Assembly: GCF_014204915.1 (NCBI RefSeq)
Contig: NZ_JACHMH010000001.1
Coordinates: 8,333,501 to 8,397,500, forward strand
Origin: Crossiella cryophila
GTDB taxonomy: Bacteria; Actinomycetota; Actinomycetes; Mycobacteriales; Pseudonocardiaceae
DNA length: 64,000 nt
Reading direction: 5' to 3'
The notes beneath the pieces were generated by a model. The model had not been told where the DNA came from and made no database searches. It saw only the letters and a list, made by a program, of their open reading frames with translations. The position numbers and the translations under genes are program-made. The stretch's first letter is position 1, and the number at the start of each line of letters is the position of its first letter. Below, piece after piece: positions 8,499-17,033 of this stretch.

Positions 8499-9707
8499 GT
8501 GGTGACGACGGAACTCGCGGAGAGCCTGCGGATCATGCCGGGGGTGCGCACCACGCGCAGACCGGTGACACCCGGCGGTCCCGCCGGATTCGCGCTCAGC
8601 CACGTCCGGGCGGACCCGATGTCCACCGCCCTGCCACCGATCCTGATCCTGCCCGGCGGTCCAGGCCTGGCCTCGGTGCTGCCCTACGTCGGGCATCGCG
8701 CCATCGCCACCGCGCGCGGCCTGGACGTGCTGATGGTCGAACACCGCGGCGTCGGCCTGTCCCGCACCGACGAGCACGGCCAGGACCTGCCCCCGGCGGC
8801 CCTGACGGTCACCCAGGTGGTGGACGACCTCGCCGCCGTGCTCGACGACCTCGGTATCGATCGGGTGGTCGTCTACGGCTGCTCCTACGGCACCTACCTG
8901 GCCCAGGGCCTCGGCGTCCGGCATCCGCACCGGATCGCCGGGATGGTCCTGGACTCGCCGATGCTCACCGCGCACGACGGCCGGGTGCAGCGCGCCGAAC
9001 TGCGCCGCCACTACCTCGACGGCGCGGACCCGGCCACCGCGCCCGCCGCACGCCTGCTGCGCGAGCTGGTCGAGGCGGGCAGGCTGAACGCCGCGGAAAC
9101 CGGTGACGTCATCCAGCTGGTGCACGAGTACGGCGGCCCCCGGCTGGTCCGGCGACTGCTGGAACGGATCGCCGCCGGGCACGGGAACCGGCTGTGGCGC
9201 TGGCTGCACGGGCTCGGCAACCGGGAGATCAGCCAGAACCAGCCGTGTGTCATGGAGTTCGACCTCGTCGGCGCGATCGCCTTCCGCGAACTCGGCTACG
9301 CCCCCGAACCCGACGGCCGCCCACTGGATGTCAACCTGTCCTTCGCCAAGCGCGCCAAGGACTTCCCGCCCTTCACCGGCGAGCCCTTCGACCTGCCTGC
9401 CGAACTGCCCGGCTTCGACTGGCCGGTCGCGGTGCTCTCCGGCGAACGCGACGTGCGCACCCCCAGGGTCATCGCGGCCCAGATCGCCGACCTGGTCCCG
9501 GACGGGATCCTGTTGCCGTTCAACGGAATCGGCCACAGCATCCTGGACTCCCATCCCTCGGCCGCGCTGCTGGCCGCCGCCGCGGTCGCCGGTGGCGCGC
9601 ACCGGCGACTGCCCGCGATGGCCGGCCGGTTCGGCTCGATCCCCCGCCCGGCGCGCAGCCGCGCACTCGAGTTGATGTTGCACGCCCGGCTCACCCTGCC
9701 CTGGTAA
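8499..9707 (+). CDS. Alpha/beta hydrolase (proline iminopeptidase-like, S33 type)
   Basis: This 402-residue protein has the oxyanion motif GGPG at 53-56, a nucleophile elbow GCSYG with Ser130, a likely acid in SGERDVRTP (about residue 318) and His in GIGHS (about residue 344). HRGVGLSR after the oxyanion strand is typical of S33 prolyl aminopeptidases. A helical lid occupies about residues 160-280. Start GTG at 8499 after a G-rich run. No signal peptide is visible, so it is probably cytoplasmic. The substrate could be an N-terminal proline peptide or an ester. It is followed after 42 bp by an MFS exporter. Confidence 0.85.
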   Translation: MVTTELAESLRIMPGVRTTRRPVTPGGPAGFALSHVRADPMSTALPPILILPGGPGLASVLPYVGHRAIATARGLDVLMVEHRGVGLSRTDEHGQDLPPAALTVTQVVDDLAAVLDDLGIDRVVVYGCSYGTYLAQGLGVRHPHRIAGMVLDSPMLTAHDGRVQRAELRRHYLDGADPATAPAARLLRELVEAGRLNAAETGDVIQLVHEYGGPRLVRRLLERIAAGHGNRLWRWLHGLGNREISQNQPCVMEFDLVGAIAFRELGYAPEPDGRPLDVNLSFAKRAKDFPPFTGEPFDLPAELPGFDWPVAVLSGERDVRTPRVIAAQIADLVPDGILLPFNGIGHSILDSHPSAALLAAAAVAGGAHRRLPAMAGRFGSIPRPARSRALELMLHARLTLPW

Positions 9708-9749
9708 TTGGGTGGCGCGATCCCCTGGCACGGCCGACCATGACCGCTC

Positions 9750-11051
9750 GTGTCCGAACAATCCGGCTGGCGAGCCCGCATCGCCGCACTGCGCATGGAC
9801 TTCAGCCCCCTGCGCGTGTCCAGGGACTACCGGTACCTGACGTTCTCGGGCGCGATCACCATGTTCGGCAGCTACGTCACCTTCATCGCGGTCCCGATCC
9901 AGATGAAGGAACTCACCGGCTCCCCGGCCGCGGTCGGCCTGGTCGCCCTCGCGGAGTTCATCCCAATGATCCTGTGCGGCCTCTACGGCGGCGCGCTGGC
10001 CGACGCCCTGGACCGGCGCAAGATCGTCATCTGGTGCGAGGTCGGCCTGATGGTCTGCACCGGCGGTCTGCTGCTCAACTCGATGCTGCCCACCCCGCAG
10101 GTCTGGGTGCTCTACGTGGTCGCGGCGGGCGTGGCCTCCTTCGACGCGTTGCAACGCCCCAGCCTGGACGGCCTGGTCCCGCGCTACCTGCCGCATTCGA
10201 TGATGGCCTCCGCCGGCGCGCTCAACTCGCTGCGCTGGAACTTCGGCGCCATCGCCGGACCGGCCATGGGCGGTCTGCTGGTCCAGTTCGCCGGCTTCCA
10301 GTGGGCCTACTTCCTGGACGTGCTCACCTTCGGCCTGTCCCTGCTGCTGCTCCTGCGCATGCGCCCCTCCCCGCCGACGGAGAAGGCCGAGGCCGCGGGC
10401 CTGCGCAGCATCGCCACCGGCATCCGCTACGCCGCCACCCGCCCCGACCTGGCAGGCACCTACCTGGTCGACATCGTCGCGATGGCCATGGCCATGCCCC
10501 AGGCGCTGTTCCCGTTCCTGGTGGACCGCCTGCAGGCACCCTGGGCACTGGGCCTGATGTACTCCGCGGGCGCGGTGGGCGCGTTGCTGGCCGCGCTGAC
10601 CTCGGGCTGGACGCACAAGGTGCACCGACACGGCATGGCCGTCATCCTCGCCGCCGCGGCCTGGGGCGCGGTGATGGCGGTGGCCGGGCTGACCACCAGT
10701 CTGTGGCTGGTCCTGGTCTGCCTGGTCCTGGCCGGGGTGTTCGACATGATCAGCGGCTTGTTCCGCTCGGTCATCTGGAACCAGTCCATCCCCGACGAAC
10801 TACGCGGCCGCCTGGCCGGCATCGAACTGCTCTCGTACTCGGCGGGCCCGATGCTGGGCAACGCCAGGGCCGGGCTGATGGCCCAGTGGACCGGCGTGCC
10901 CGCCGCCATCGTCAGCGGCGGCCTGCTCTGCACGGCCGGGGTCGCGGCCCTGGCCGCCTGGCTACCCGCGTTCCGCCACTACGACGCCCGCACCGACGAA
11001 CACGTCCTCCGCGAAGCCACCCGCCGCCAAGCCACAACCACCCCGGACTAA
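9750..11051 (+). CDS. MFS transporter (EntS-like exporter type)
   Basis: A 433-residue integral membrane protein with about 12 hydrophobic segments beginning at YLTFSGAITMFGSYVTFIAV. The loop between helices 2 and 3 carries the MFS motif A variant GGALADALDRRK. Similarity runs to the DHA3/EntS group, which exports siderophores and antibiotics in exchange for protons. Start GTG at 9750. It may be co-transcribed with the hydrolase 42 bp upstream. Repeat element 2 begins 13 bp after the stop. The cargo is unknown. Confidence 0.88.
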   Translation: MSEQSGWRARIAALRMDFSPLRVSRDYRYLTFSGAITMFGSYVTFIAVPIQMKELTGSPAAVGLVALAEFIPMILCGLYGGALADALDRRKIVIWCEVGLMVCTGGLLLNSMLPTPQVWVLYVVAAGVASFDALQRPSLDGLVPRYLPHSMMASAGALNSLRWNFGAIAGPAMGGLLVQFAGFQWAYFLDVLTFGLSLLLLLRMRPSPPTEKAEAAGLRSIATGIRYAATRPDLAGTYLVDIVAMAMAMPQALFPFLVDRLQAPWALGLMYSAGAVGALLAALTSGWTHKVHRHGMAVILAAAAWGAVMAVAGLTTSLWLVLVCLVLAGVFDMISGLFRSVIWNQSIPDELRGRLAGIELLSYSAGPMLGNARAGLMAQWTGVPAAIVSGGLLCTAGVAALAAWLPAFRHYDARTDEHVLREATRRQATTTPD

Positions 11052-11064
11052 GCCCCCCACCACC

Positions 11065-11333
11065 GTGTTGGCCGTTCTCGTACGGTGTGTTGGCCGAACT
11101 GGACGGCGTGTTGGCCGTTCCGGACGGCGTGTTGGCCGTTCCGGACGGTGTGTTGGCCGAACTGGACGGTGTCTTGGCCGATGCGGACGGCGTGTTGGCC
11201 GATGTGGGCGGCGTGTTGGCCGATGTGGGCGGCGTGTTGGCCATTCTCGTACAGGGTGTTGGCCGTTGTGGGCGATGTGTTGGCCGGATGGCGTACCAGT
11301 TCGGCCAACACTGTGTACGACATCGGCCAACAC
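11065..11333. repeat. Repeat element 2: long tandem GTGTTGGCC array
   Basis: Eleven units in plus orientation are followed by two in inverted orientation (CGGCCAACAC). Units 2-8 are exactly 21 bp: a fixed GTGTTGGCC followed by a 12-nt variable part (for example GAACTGGACGGC, GTTCCGGACGGC, GATGTGGGCGGC). It starts 13 bp after the MFS stop codon and fills most of the 396-bp gap before the next gene. Unlike elements 1, 3 and 4, the two orientations are very unequal, so only the right end can fold back. The 21-bp period leaves several frames open, but there is no ribosome site or codon pattern to suggest a gene. Confidence 0.85.
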
Positions 11334-11447
11334 GCCGGTGGGTCCTTGGCGGGGCGCTGCCCAGCCTGCGACCCACCGCGATTGGGGGATGGCCGCCCAG
11401 TGGATCCCGACGGATACTGTCCGTGATCGCGGGATTCCGGAGGGCCG

Positions 11448-12161
11448 ATGACCAGCGAGCCACCCCGGTTGTCCACCGCGGCCGAACGCCTGGACTACAT
11501 CGCCACCCTGCGGGCCGGCACCGCCGCGATCCGCGGCATCTCCCCGGTGCTCGGCAGGCTCGCCGGGCAGTGTCCGGCCGGCCGCCCATCCGCGCCCGAG
11601 GACGAGGACGGATCCGCGGTGATGGTGCCGTTCCTGGTCGTGGACGAAGCGGACTGGCGGCGGGCCACCACCGGCGAACCGCTGTCCCGGCTGATCTCCC
11701 TGCTGCACCGCGAGGGCGGGTTCTGGCTGGCCGAGAACCTCGACGGCCGGGTCCGCTGGTGTGCCGCCCCGGTCGGCGCGGTCACCGAGGACGGCGTGCA
11801 CCACGACCCGGACACCGGCGAGGTGATCGAACCCTGGCTGCGCCTGGACATCACCTGCACCGGGCCCTGGAACGGCGGTTTCGCCTTCTCCGCCGCGGCC
11901 GCCGACCTCGCCCCCGAACTGTGGCTGCTGGGCGGTTCACCGGTGTTCGGCATCGTCACCGAACCCCTCGGACGGCCCGGCGCGGGGCGGCGGACGCCGG
12001 TGCTGGACCTGGACACCTTCGAGATCCGGCTCAACCGCAGCCTGCACCTGCGCGCCGACCCGCCGCGCTCGGTGCGCCAGCTGGTGATCGACTCGGGCTG
12101 GCCGGGGGCCGAGCAGCTCGCCGGGCTGGCCGGGTTCAGCGGCGCGGACTGGCCGTTCTGA
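11448..12161 (+). CDS. Protein of unknown function (237 aa)
   Basis: I do not recognise a family. The protein is soluble and acidic and has no signal peptide. Visible landmarks are an N-terminal helix (AAERLDYIATLRAGTAAIRG), a central beta-rich part with two tryptophans (GGFWLAENLDGRVRWCAA), a DPDTGEVIEPWLRLD loop and a C-terminal VIDSGWPGAEQLAGLAG. The ATG at 11448 has a GGAGGG site upstream, which supports expression. The last 26 bp overlap the convergent NB-ARC membrane gene, so the two loci are tightly packed, but no functional link is proven. Confidence 0.7.
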   Translation: MTSEPPRLSTAAERLDYIATLRAGTAAIRGISPVLGRLAGQCPAGRPSAPEDEDGSAVMVPFLVVDEADWRRATTGEPLSRLISLLHREGGFWLAENLDGRVRWCAAPVGAVTEDGVHHDPDTGEVIEPWLRLDITCTGPWNGGFAFSAAAADLAPELWLLGGSPVFGIVTEPLGRPGAGRRTPVLDLDTFEIRLNRSLHLRADPPRSVRQLVIDSGWPGAEQLAGLAGFSGADWPF

Positions 12162-13824
12162 GCAGCAGCAGGGTGCACCCGGTCAGCGCGGCCAGGGCGG
12201 CGGACTGGAACAGGGTGAACAGGGTCGCGCCGCCGCCGAGCACCGCCACCGAAGCACCCACGTAGGTGAAGTTGGCGCCCAGCAGCAGCGAACCCAGGAA
12301 CAGGAACAACTCCGGCACCGCGAACGCCAGCAGCGCCGCGGGGACGAAGGCACGCAGGCGCGGGCCGGTGACCGTGGTCAGCGCGACCAGCAGGCACAGC
12401 CCGCCGAGTGCGGCGAAGGGGGCCAGCGCGCCGAGCGCACCTGCGCGGGCGATGAGGCTGGCGGTGCTGTAGGCGCTGGGAATGCCGACGAACAGCAGGA
12501 TGAACTGGGCGGCCAGGGCGATGATCACGCCGTAGGCCAGGGGGCGGCGGCTCGGTGGCAGCAGCGGTGGTCGGTGCGGGCGGGGCAGCGGGGCCAGCCG
12601 CAGGATCAGTAGCGCGACGAACGCGACCACGGCCAGGAACTGGAGCCAGCCGAGGATGTCGCCGCGGGCGTGGATGGAGGTCAGCGCGTCGGCCACCGAG
12701 CCCAGGGCGCTGCCCGCGACCAGGCCCAGACCCAGGGACGCCCGGTCGCCGTCGCGGCGGAACCAGGTCAGGCCCAGGCCGAGCAGGGTGAACCGGGCGG
12801 CCAGGTAGAGCACGGCCAGGAGGGTGGCGATGCCGAGGGTGTCGGTCCAGACCGCGACGGTGGTGGCGGACATGGCGACCGCGGCGATCGGCAGCAGCGC
12901 CGGGTTGTGCGCCCTGGCCAGGGAAATCCTCGGTCGACTGTCCGCAGTGGACACTTGGCGCTGCCACTCCTGGACCGCGGCCAGCTTGCCCGCCAGGTCC
13001 GGGATGCGGGACAGGCCGAGGCGTTCCTCCAGGCCGGCGGTGAGGGTGTCCAGGGGCATGGCGGCGGCGTAGGGGCCGAGCAGGTGCAGGGCGGCGGGCA
13101 GGCGGCCGCACAGCAGGGCCAGCTCGTCGACCGGTTCGGCGGCCAGGCGGTCGGCGCCCAGGTAGGGGGCGAGCAGTTCGCGGGCGGCCGCGGCGTCGAG
13201 GGTGTCCAGGACCAGGGGCCGGGCGCCGTCGGTGGCGTAGAGGGCGGGCAGTGCGCGGCGGGCGGTGACCACGGCGAACGCGGCCGGGCCGGTGGGCAGC
13301 AGCGGGCGGACCTGGTCGGCGTCGCGGGCGTCGTCCAGGACCACCAGGATCCGCCGGTCGGCCACCAGTTCGCGGTACAGGCCCAGCCGGGAGTCGCTGT
13401 CCGGTGGGATCCGCTCGACGCCGAATGCCTCCAGGAACCGGTGCACCACGTGCTCGGCCCGCACCGGTGGCGCGTCCGCCGAACCCCGCAGGTCCGCGTA
13501 CAGACAGCCGTCCGGGAACGCCGCGGCGGCCTGGTGCGCCCAGTGCAGCGCCAGCGCGGACCGCCCCACCCCCGGCGCGTCCTGCACGCCCGAGACCACC
13601 GCCACCCGTGCCCCCGCCGCGCGCACCCCGCTCAGCGCCGCCAGCTCCCGGTCCCGGCCGACCAGGTGACCGGCGATCCCGGGCAGTTGCCTGGGCACCC
13701 TCGGCGGCGGTGTGCCCGGCCCGAGGTGGATGTCGCCGTGCACATCCCTGATCTGCCAGGCGTTTCCGCCCACCGTGCCGCTCAGCTCGTGGTTGGTGTC
13801 CCCGGCGGCCTGCTCATCGCTCAC
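12136..13824 (-). CDS. NB-ARC-type STAND ATPase fused to a multi-pass membrane domain
   Basis: A 562-residue protein. Residues 12-35 hold the GNAWQIRDVHGDIHLG segment common in front of actinobacterial NB-ARC and NACHT proteins. Residues 50-290 are an NB-ARC-like NTPase: P-loop GVQDAPGVGRSAL at 79-91 with Arg where the Walker A lysine is expected, Walker B ILVVLDDA at 159-166, and CGRLPAALHLLG near 239, equivalent to the GLPLAL motif. From residue 310 to the end there are about eight hydrophobic segments in place of the usual WD40 or TPR sensor. Start GTG at 13824 with a GGGGAG site. It diverges from the nitric oxide synthase gene. A signalling or defence role is possible but unproven. Confidence 0.75.
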   Translation of the reverse strand: MSDEQAAGDTNHELSGTVGGNAWQIRDVHGDIHLGPGTPPPRVPRQLPGIAGHLVGRDRELAALSGVRAAGARVAVVSGVQDAPGVGRSALALHWAHQAAAAFPDGCLYADLRGSADAPPVRAEHVVHRFLEAFGVERIPPDSDSRLGLYRELVADRRILVVLDDARDADQVRPLLPTGPAAFAVVTARRALPALYATDGARPLVLDTLDAAAARELLAPYLGADRLAAEPVDELALLCGRLPAALHLLGPYAAAMPLDTLTAGLEERLGLSRIPDLAGKLAAVQEWQRQVSTADSRPRISLARAHNPALLPIAAVAMSATTVAVWTDTLGIATLLAVLYLAARFTLLGLGLTWFRRDGDRASLGLGLVAGSALGSVADALTSIHARGDILGWLQFLAVVAFVALLILRLAPLPRPHRPPLLPPSRRPLAYGVIIALAAQFILLFVGIPSAYSTASLIARAGALGALAPFAALGGLCLLVALTTVTGPRLRAFVPAALLAFAVPELFLFLGSLLLGANFTYVGASVAVLGGGATLFTLFQSAALAALTGCTLLLLRTASPRR

Positions 13825-13978
13825 CCGCAGCTCTCCCCACTCGTGCGCTCACCCTCTGCATGTCACACGAGAGTGGCGAACGCAACACTCAAGCCGCTCA
13901 TCGCCGCAGAACTGCCGCTGCCCGACAACGCCACCCCGCTCCTCGAACGGGTGATCGAGCACGACTAGGTTGAGCACA

Positions 13979-15262
13979 ATGTTCTCCTCCGCCAGTTCGA
14001 CCGGTCCCGGCGAGCCCTGGGCGCGCCCGGCACACCTGGCCGTCGAGCCACCCGAGACCCCCGTCGCGCCGAGCGTGGATCCGGACGAGGCCGAGGAGTT
14101 CCTGCGCCTGTTCCACGCGGAGAACCCCGACGCGGGCGAGGTGGAGACCCGGGTCCGCTGGGTACGCGCGGAGATCGAGCTGACCGGCGGCTACCAGCAC
14201 TCCAGCGCGGAACTGGCCTTCGGCGCGCGGGTGGCCTGGCGCAACAGCGCGCGCTGCATCGGCCGGTTGTACTGGCGCAGCATGAAGGTCCGCGACCTGC
14301 GCGCGGTGCACAGTGCCGCCGAGATCGCCGCGCAGTGCTTCGAGCACCTGCGGGTGGCGCACAACGACGGCCGGGTGCGGCCCACCATCACCGTGTTCGC
14401 CCCCGACCTGCCCGGCAGGCCCGCGCCGCGGATCTGGAACGAGCAACTGCTGCGCTACGCCGGTTACCCGGTCGGCGACGGCACCGTGCTCGGCGACCCG
14501 CGCTACACCGGGTTCACCGCCCAGGTGCTGCGGATGGGCTGGGAGCGGCCGCTGCCGCGCGGCCCGTTCGACCTGCTGCCCCTGGTGGTGGAGACCGCCG
14601 CGGACGGCCCGAGGCTGTTCGACCTGCCTGCCGACGTGCGGGTGGAGGTGCCGCTGACCCACCCCGACCTGCCCTGGTTCGGCGAACTCGGCCTGCGCTG
14701 GCACGCGGTCCCGGCGATCAGCAACATGACCCTGTCCATCGGCGGCGTCGCCTACCCGGCGGCCCCGTTCAACGGCTGGTACATGGGCACCGAGATCGGC
14801 GCCCGCAACCTCGGCGACACCGGCCGCTACGACGCGCTGCCGGAGATCGCCGAGCGGATGCGCCTGGACACCAGCTCGGAGGCCACCCTGTGGCGGGACC
14901 GGGCCCTGGTGGAGATCAACCGGGCGGTGCTGCACTCCTACCAGGTCGCCGGGGTCGCCATCAGCGACCACCACACCGAGTCGCAGCGGTTCCTGACCCA
15001 CATCGCCAAGGAGGAGAAGGCGGGGCGGAGCTGCCCGGCGGACTGGAGCTGGATCGTGCCGCCCATGTCCGGCTCGCTCACCCCGGTCTTCCACCGCTAC
15101 TACGACTCCGCGCACCTGCGCCCGGAGTTCACGCTGGACGACGAGGCGGCCCGGCGGGGTCAGCTTGGCACCCCCGAACACTTCGCGACCAGGCCGCATA
15201 CCGCGGGCATTGCGCCGGACGTGTGGAGTTGGCTGCGCAGGCCGGTTCCCGTCGGCGGCTGA
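13979..15262 (+). CDS. nos: Bacterial nitric oxide synthase oxygenase
   Basis: Oxidises L-arginine to citrulline and NO using heme and a pterin cofactor; the reductase must be supplied by other proteins. The heme-thiolate Cys is in WRNSARCIGR (Cys93). The substrate-binding Glu is in GWYMGTEIGARNL, and the pterin region is represented by SWIVPPMSGSLTPVFH. There is no reductase domain, as in Bacillus and Streptomyces enzymes. At 427 residues it is longer than Bacillus NOS because of an N-terminal extension of about 50 residues. A TTG at 13970 is an alternative start. No thaxtomin or nitration partner gene lies next to it; neighbours are the NB-ARC membrane protein (divergent) and a small secreted protein. 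Confidence 0.93.
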   Translation: MFSSASSTGPGEPWARPAHLAVEPPETPVAPSVDPDEAEEFLRLFHAENPDAGEVETRVRWVRAEIELTGGYQHSSAELAFGARVAWRNSARCIGRLYWRSMKVRDLRAVHSAAEIAAQCFEHLRVAHNDGRVRPTITVFAPDLPGRPAPRIWNEQLLRYAGYPVGDGTVLGDPRYTGFTAQVLRMGWERPLPRGPFDLLPLVVETAADGPRLFDLPADVRVEVPLTHPDLPWFGELGLRWHAVPAISNMTLSIGGVAYPAAPFNGWYMGTEIGARNLGDTGRYDALPEIAERMRLDTSSEATLWRDRALVEINRAVLHSYQVAGVAISDHHTESQRFLTHIAKEEKAGRSCPADWSWIVPPMSGSLTPVFHRYYDSAHLRPEFTLDDEAARRGQLGTPEHFATRPHTAGIAPDVWSWLRRPVPVGG

Positions 15263-15324
15263 GCCCATCCGGCGGCGGCGACTACCCCGGTCGGCCCCGG
15301 CGGTGGCCGCCGAACGCGGAAGAT

Positions 15325-15343
15325 CCACTGATACGGACAGTGG
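15325..15343. other. Small inverted repeat between nos and the secreted-protein gene
   Basis: CCACTG and CAGTGG flank a 7-nt centre in the 186-bp gap between two plus-strand genes. It may be part of a terminator or an operator. The stem is short and nothing else in the gap is recognisable. Confidence 0.25.
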
Positions 15344-15448
15344 TCACCCAATCACCATGCGTTGTTTTGTGGCGAGGCTCCGGATAGTGTCCGCTGCGGC
15401 GATCGCCCCGCTGTTTCCCTTGTGCGCCAACGTCATGTGAGGTGAGCT

Positions 15449-15922
15449 GTGTCCGCTCGTGCCCGCGCGGTGCTGTCCGGAGTCCTCGTCGCCCTGGCCG
15501 GGGTCCTCGGCCTGTTGCTGCCCACCGGAACCGCCTTCGCCGCGGCCGATCCCGCCGTGTACACCGCCAGCAAGACCACGGTCGCCCCGGAGGAGTCCTT
15601 CGTGCTCACCGCGACCTTCACCAACCCGGAGAGCACGCCGGTGATCTTCCTGTGGCAGGGCATCCACCCGGCGGTCAACGGGGGTGAGTGGACCCTGGAA
15701 TCCTGCCTCGGCTGCACGCCCTCGGGCGTCAACAACGCGGTCGTCGCGGACAGCACCCCCGTGCTGCCAGGGGAAAGCCGCTCCATCCAGGCCACCTACA
15801 AGGCCAAGGCCGGCAGCACCGGCTACTCCACCTTCGACGGCTACGTCTACTACGAGTCCGGCGGCGTCGGCAAGGACAAGCTGACCCCGGCCGCGGTCAC
15901 GGTGACCATCGCGAACCCGTGA
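15449..15922 (+). CDS. Small secreted protein of unknown function
   Basis: A 157-residue protein with a Sec signal peptide (hydrophobic core VLVALAGVLGLLLPTGTAFA, cleavage near AAADP). The mature 125 residues are beta-rich and resemble an Ig-like or DUF11-like single domain (VAPEESFVLTATFTN, VLPGESRSIQATYKA, AAVTVTIAN). A Cys pair in ESCLGCTPS may form a tight disulfide. GTG start at 15449 after GAGGTGAG. It is separated from nos by a 186-bp gap, so a separate promoter is likely. A bidirectional terminator follows. Confidence 0.7.
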   Translation: MSARARAVLSGVLVALAGVLGLLLPTGTAFAAADPAVYTASKTTVAPEESFVLTATFTNPESTPVIFLWQGIHPAVNGGEWTLESCLGCTPSGVNNAVVADSTPVLPGESRSIQATYKAKAGSTGYSTFDGYVYYESGGVGKDKLTPAAVTVTIANP

Positions 15923-15927
15923 TGCCG

Positions 15928-15968
15928 CGACGGCCGCCCGCACACCTGGGGTGCGCGGGCGGCCGTCG
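15928..15968. terminator. Strong bidirectional terminator hairpin
   Basis: CGACGGCCGCCCGC (15928-15941) is perfectly complementary to GCGGGCGGCCGTCG (15955-15968), a 14-bp stem that continues partly inside a 13-nt loop. It lies between the convergent ends of the secreted-protein gene and the VOC gene, so it can serve both. Confidence 0.8.
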
Positions 15969-15995
15969 TCTCCGTTGTGATCAGCTCGGTCCGAC

Positions 15996-16397
15996 TCAGC
16001 CCTGGGCCACGGCGGCCGGGTCCATGTGCATGACCTCCCACACGTGCCCGTCCAGGTCGCGGAAGCTGCCGCCGTACATGAAACCGTGGTCCTGGAACGG
16101 CTTCCACTCCTGGCCACCGGCGGCCAGCGCGGCCGCGACCAGCTCGTCCACCTCCGCGCGACTGTCCGCGGACAGACAGTTGAGCACCTCGGTGGTGTCC
16201 GGGTCGGCGATCTCGCCCTTGATGAAGTCCTTGAACTTGTCCTCGCCGAGCAGGATCACCGTGATGTTCTGCTCCACCATCATCGAGACGGCGGTCTCGT
16301 CGGAGAACTGCTCGTTGGCGGTGAAACCGAGCTTGGTGTAGAAGTCGCGGGCGGCGGCGACGTCCTTGACCGGCAGGTTGATGAAGATCATGCGCAT
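15996..16397 (-). CDS. VOC (glyoxalase-fold) family protein
   Basis: This 133-residue single-domain protein has the vicinal-oxygen-chelate pattern: MIFINLPVKDVAAARDFYTKLGF at the start, then YGGSFRDLDGHVWEVMHMD near the end, with the conserved metal-type Glu in WEV. Many relatives are hydrolases, isomerases or antibiotic-binding proteins without a known substrate. The start at 16397 has AGGAG eight bases upstream. It lies 53 bp downstream of the DoxX gene on the same strand, and both diverge from the SigG-type sigma factor. SigG regulons in mycobacteria include glyoxalase-like genes, so control by that sigma factor is a reasonable inference. Confidence 0.85.
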   Translation of the reverse strand: MRMIFINLPVKDVAAARDFYTKLGFTANEQFSDETAVSMMVEQNITVILLGEDKFKDFIKGEIADPDTTEVLNCLSADSRAEVDELVAAALAAGGQEWKPFQDHGFMYGGSFRDLDGHVWEVMHMDPAAVAQG

Positions 16398-16450
16398 GGC
16401 GGGATTCTCCTGATTTGTCAGTCTGTTCGTGGGCGATTCAGCGAAAAAGA

Positions 16451-16855
16451 TCAAGCGGATCGGCGCGGGCGGCGGGCCCAGGCGACGACCCCGGCGAGCA
16501 CGCCGAGGGTGACCGTGGTGATGGCGAGGACCGGCGTGCCGAAGACGACCACCTGGTAGTAGGTCGCGCCGACCATCAGCAGGGTCAGGCCCAGTCCGGC
16601 CGCCGCGGCCAGTCGCGGGATGACCAGGCCGATCGCGCCGGCCAGTTCGACCAGGCCGATGAACAGGCGGAACCAGTCACCGCCGATGGAGGAGAAGATC
16701 CCAACGGCGGTGGCCTCCCCTACCAGCTTCGGGATCGCTGCAGCGACCAGGAAGAACGCGCCGAGCAGGCCCTGCAGCGTCCAGAGCGCGATGTTCCCGG
16801 CGCGCGAGGCGGGCTTGGCGGTGCTGGTGGCGGTGGCGATGGCGATGGTGGTCAT
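16451..16855 (-). CDS. DoxX family membrane protein
   Basis: A 134-residue protein with four hydrophobic helices and the DoxX pattern: LQGLLGAFFLVAAAIPKLVG, then GLVELAGAIGLVIPR, then LGLTLLMVGATYYQVVVFG. DoxX proteins are small inner-membrane proteins linked to redox and oxidative-stress functions in mycobacteria. It starts with ATG at 16855. It is the first gene of a two-gene unit with the VOC gene and shares a 178-bp divergent promoter region with the sigma factor. Confidence 0.88.
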   Translation of the reverse strand: MTTIAIATATSTAKPASRAGNIALWTLQGLLGAFFLVAAAIPKLVGEATAVGIFSSIGGDWFRLFIGLVELAGAIGLVIPRLAAAAGLGLTLLMVGATYYQVVVFGTPVLAITTVTLGVLAGVVAWARRPRRSA

Positions 16856-17033
16856 GTCCGGCTCCCCAGATGATGTCCTCGTTGTGGTGTCACCGGTACT
16901 GACAACGGCCCCGCGGCAAACTCATCGGTCGCCGCCGAACTTTTTTCCGGCGAGCCCGTCTGTACAGGTCAGGGGGCATGAAGCAGACTGGGGCCGCTGG
17001 TCCGAGAGCTGTCTGGGGAGAGGAAGAACGGTC

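Noticed and set aside
11065-11333. CRISPR array
   Set aside because: The units are about 21 bp including the variable part, without unique 30-40 bp spacers. No cas genes are present, and the related elements are inverted dyads.
11085-11426. Open frames across repeat element 2 read as a repetitive protein
   Set aside because: The frame stays open because the unit is 21 bp. Frames on both strands are open, no ribosome site precedes them, and the composition (Cys-Trp-Pro runs) is not protein-like.
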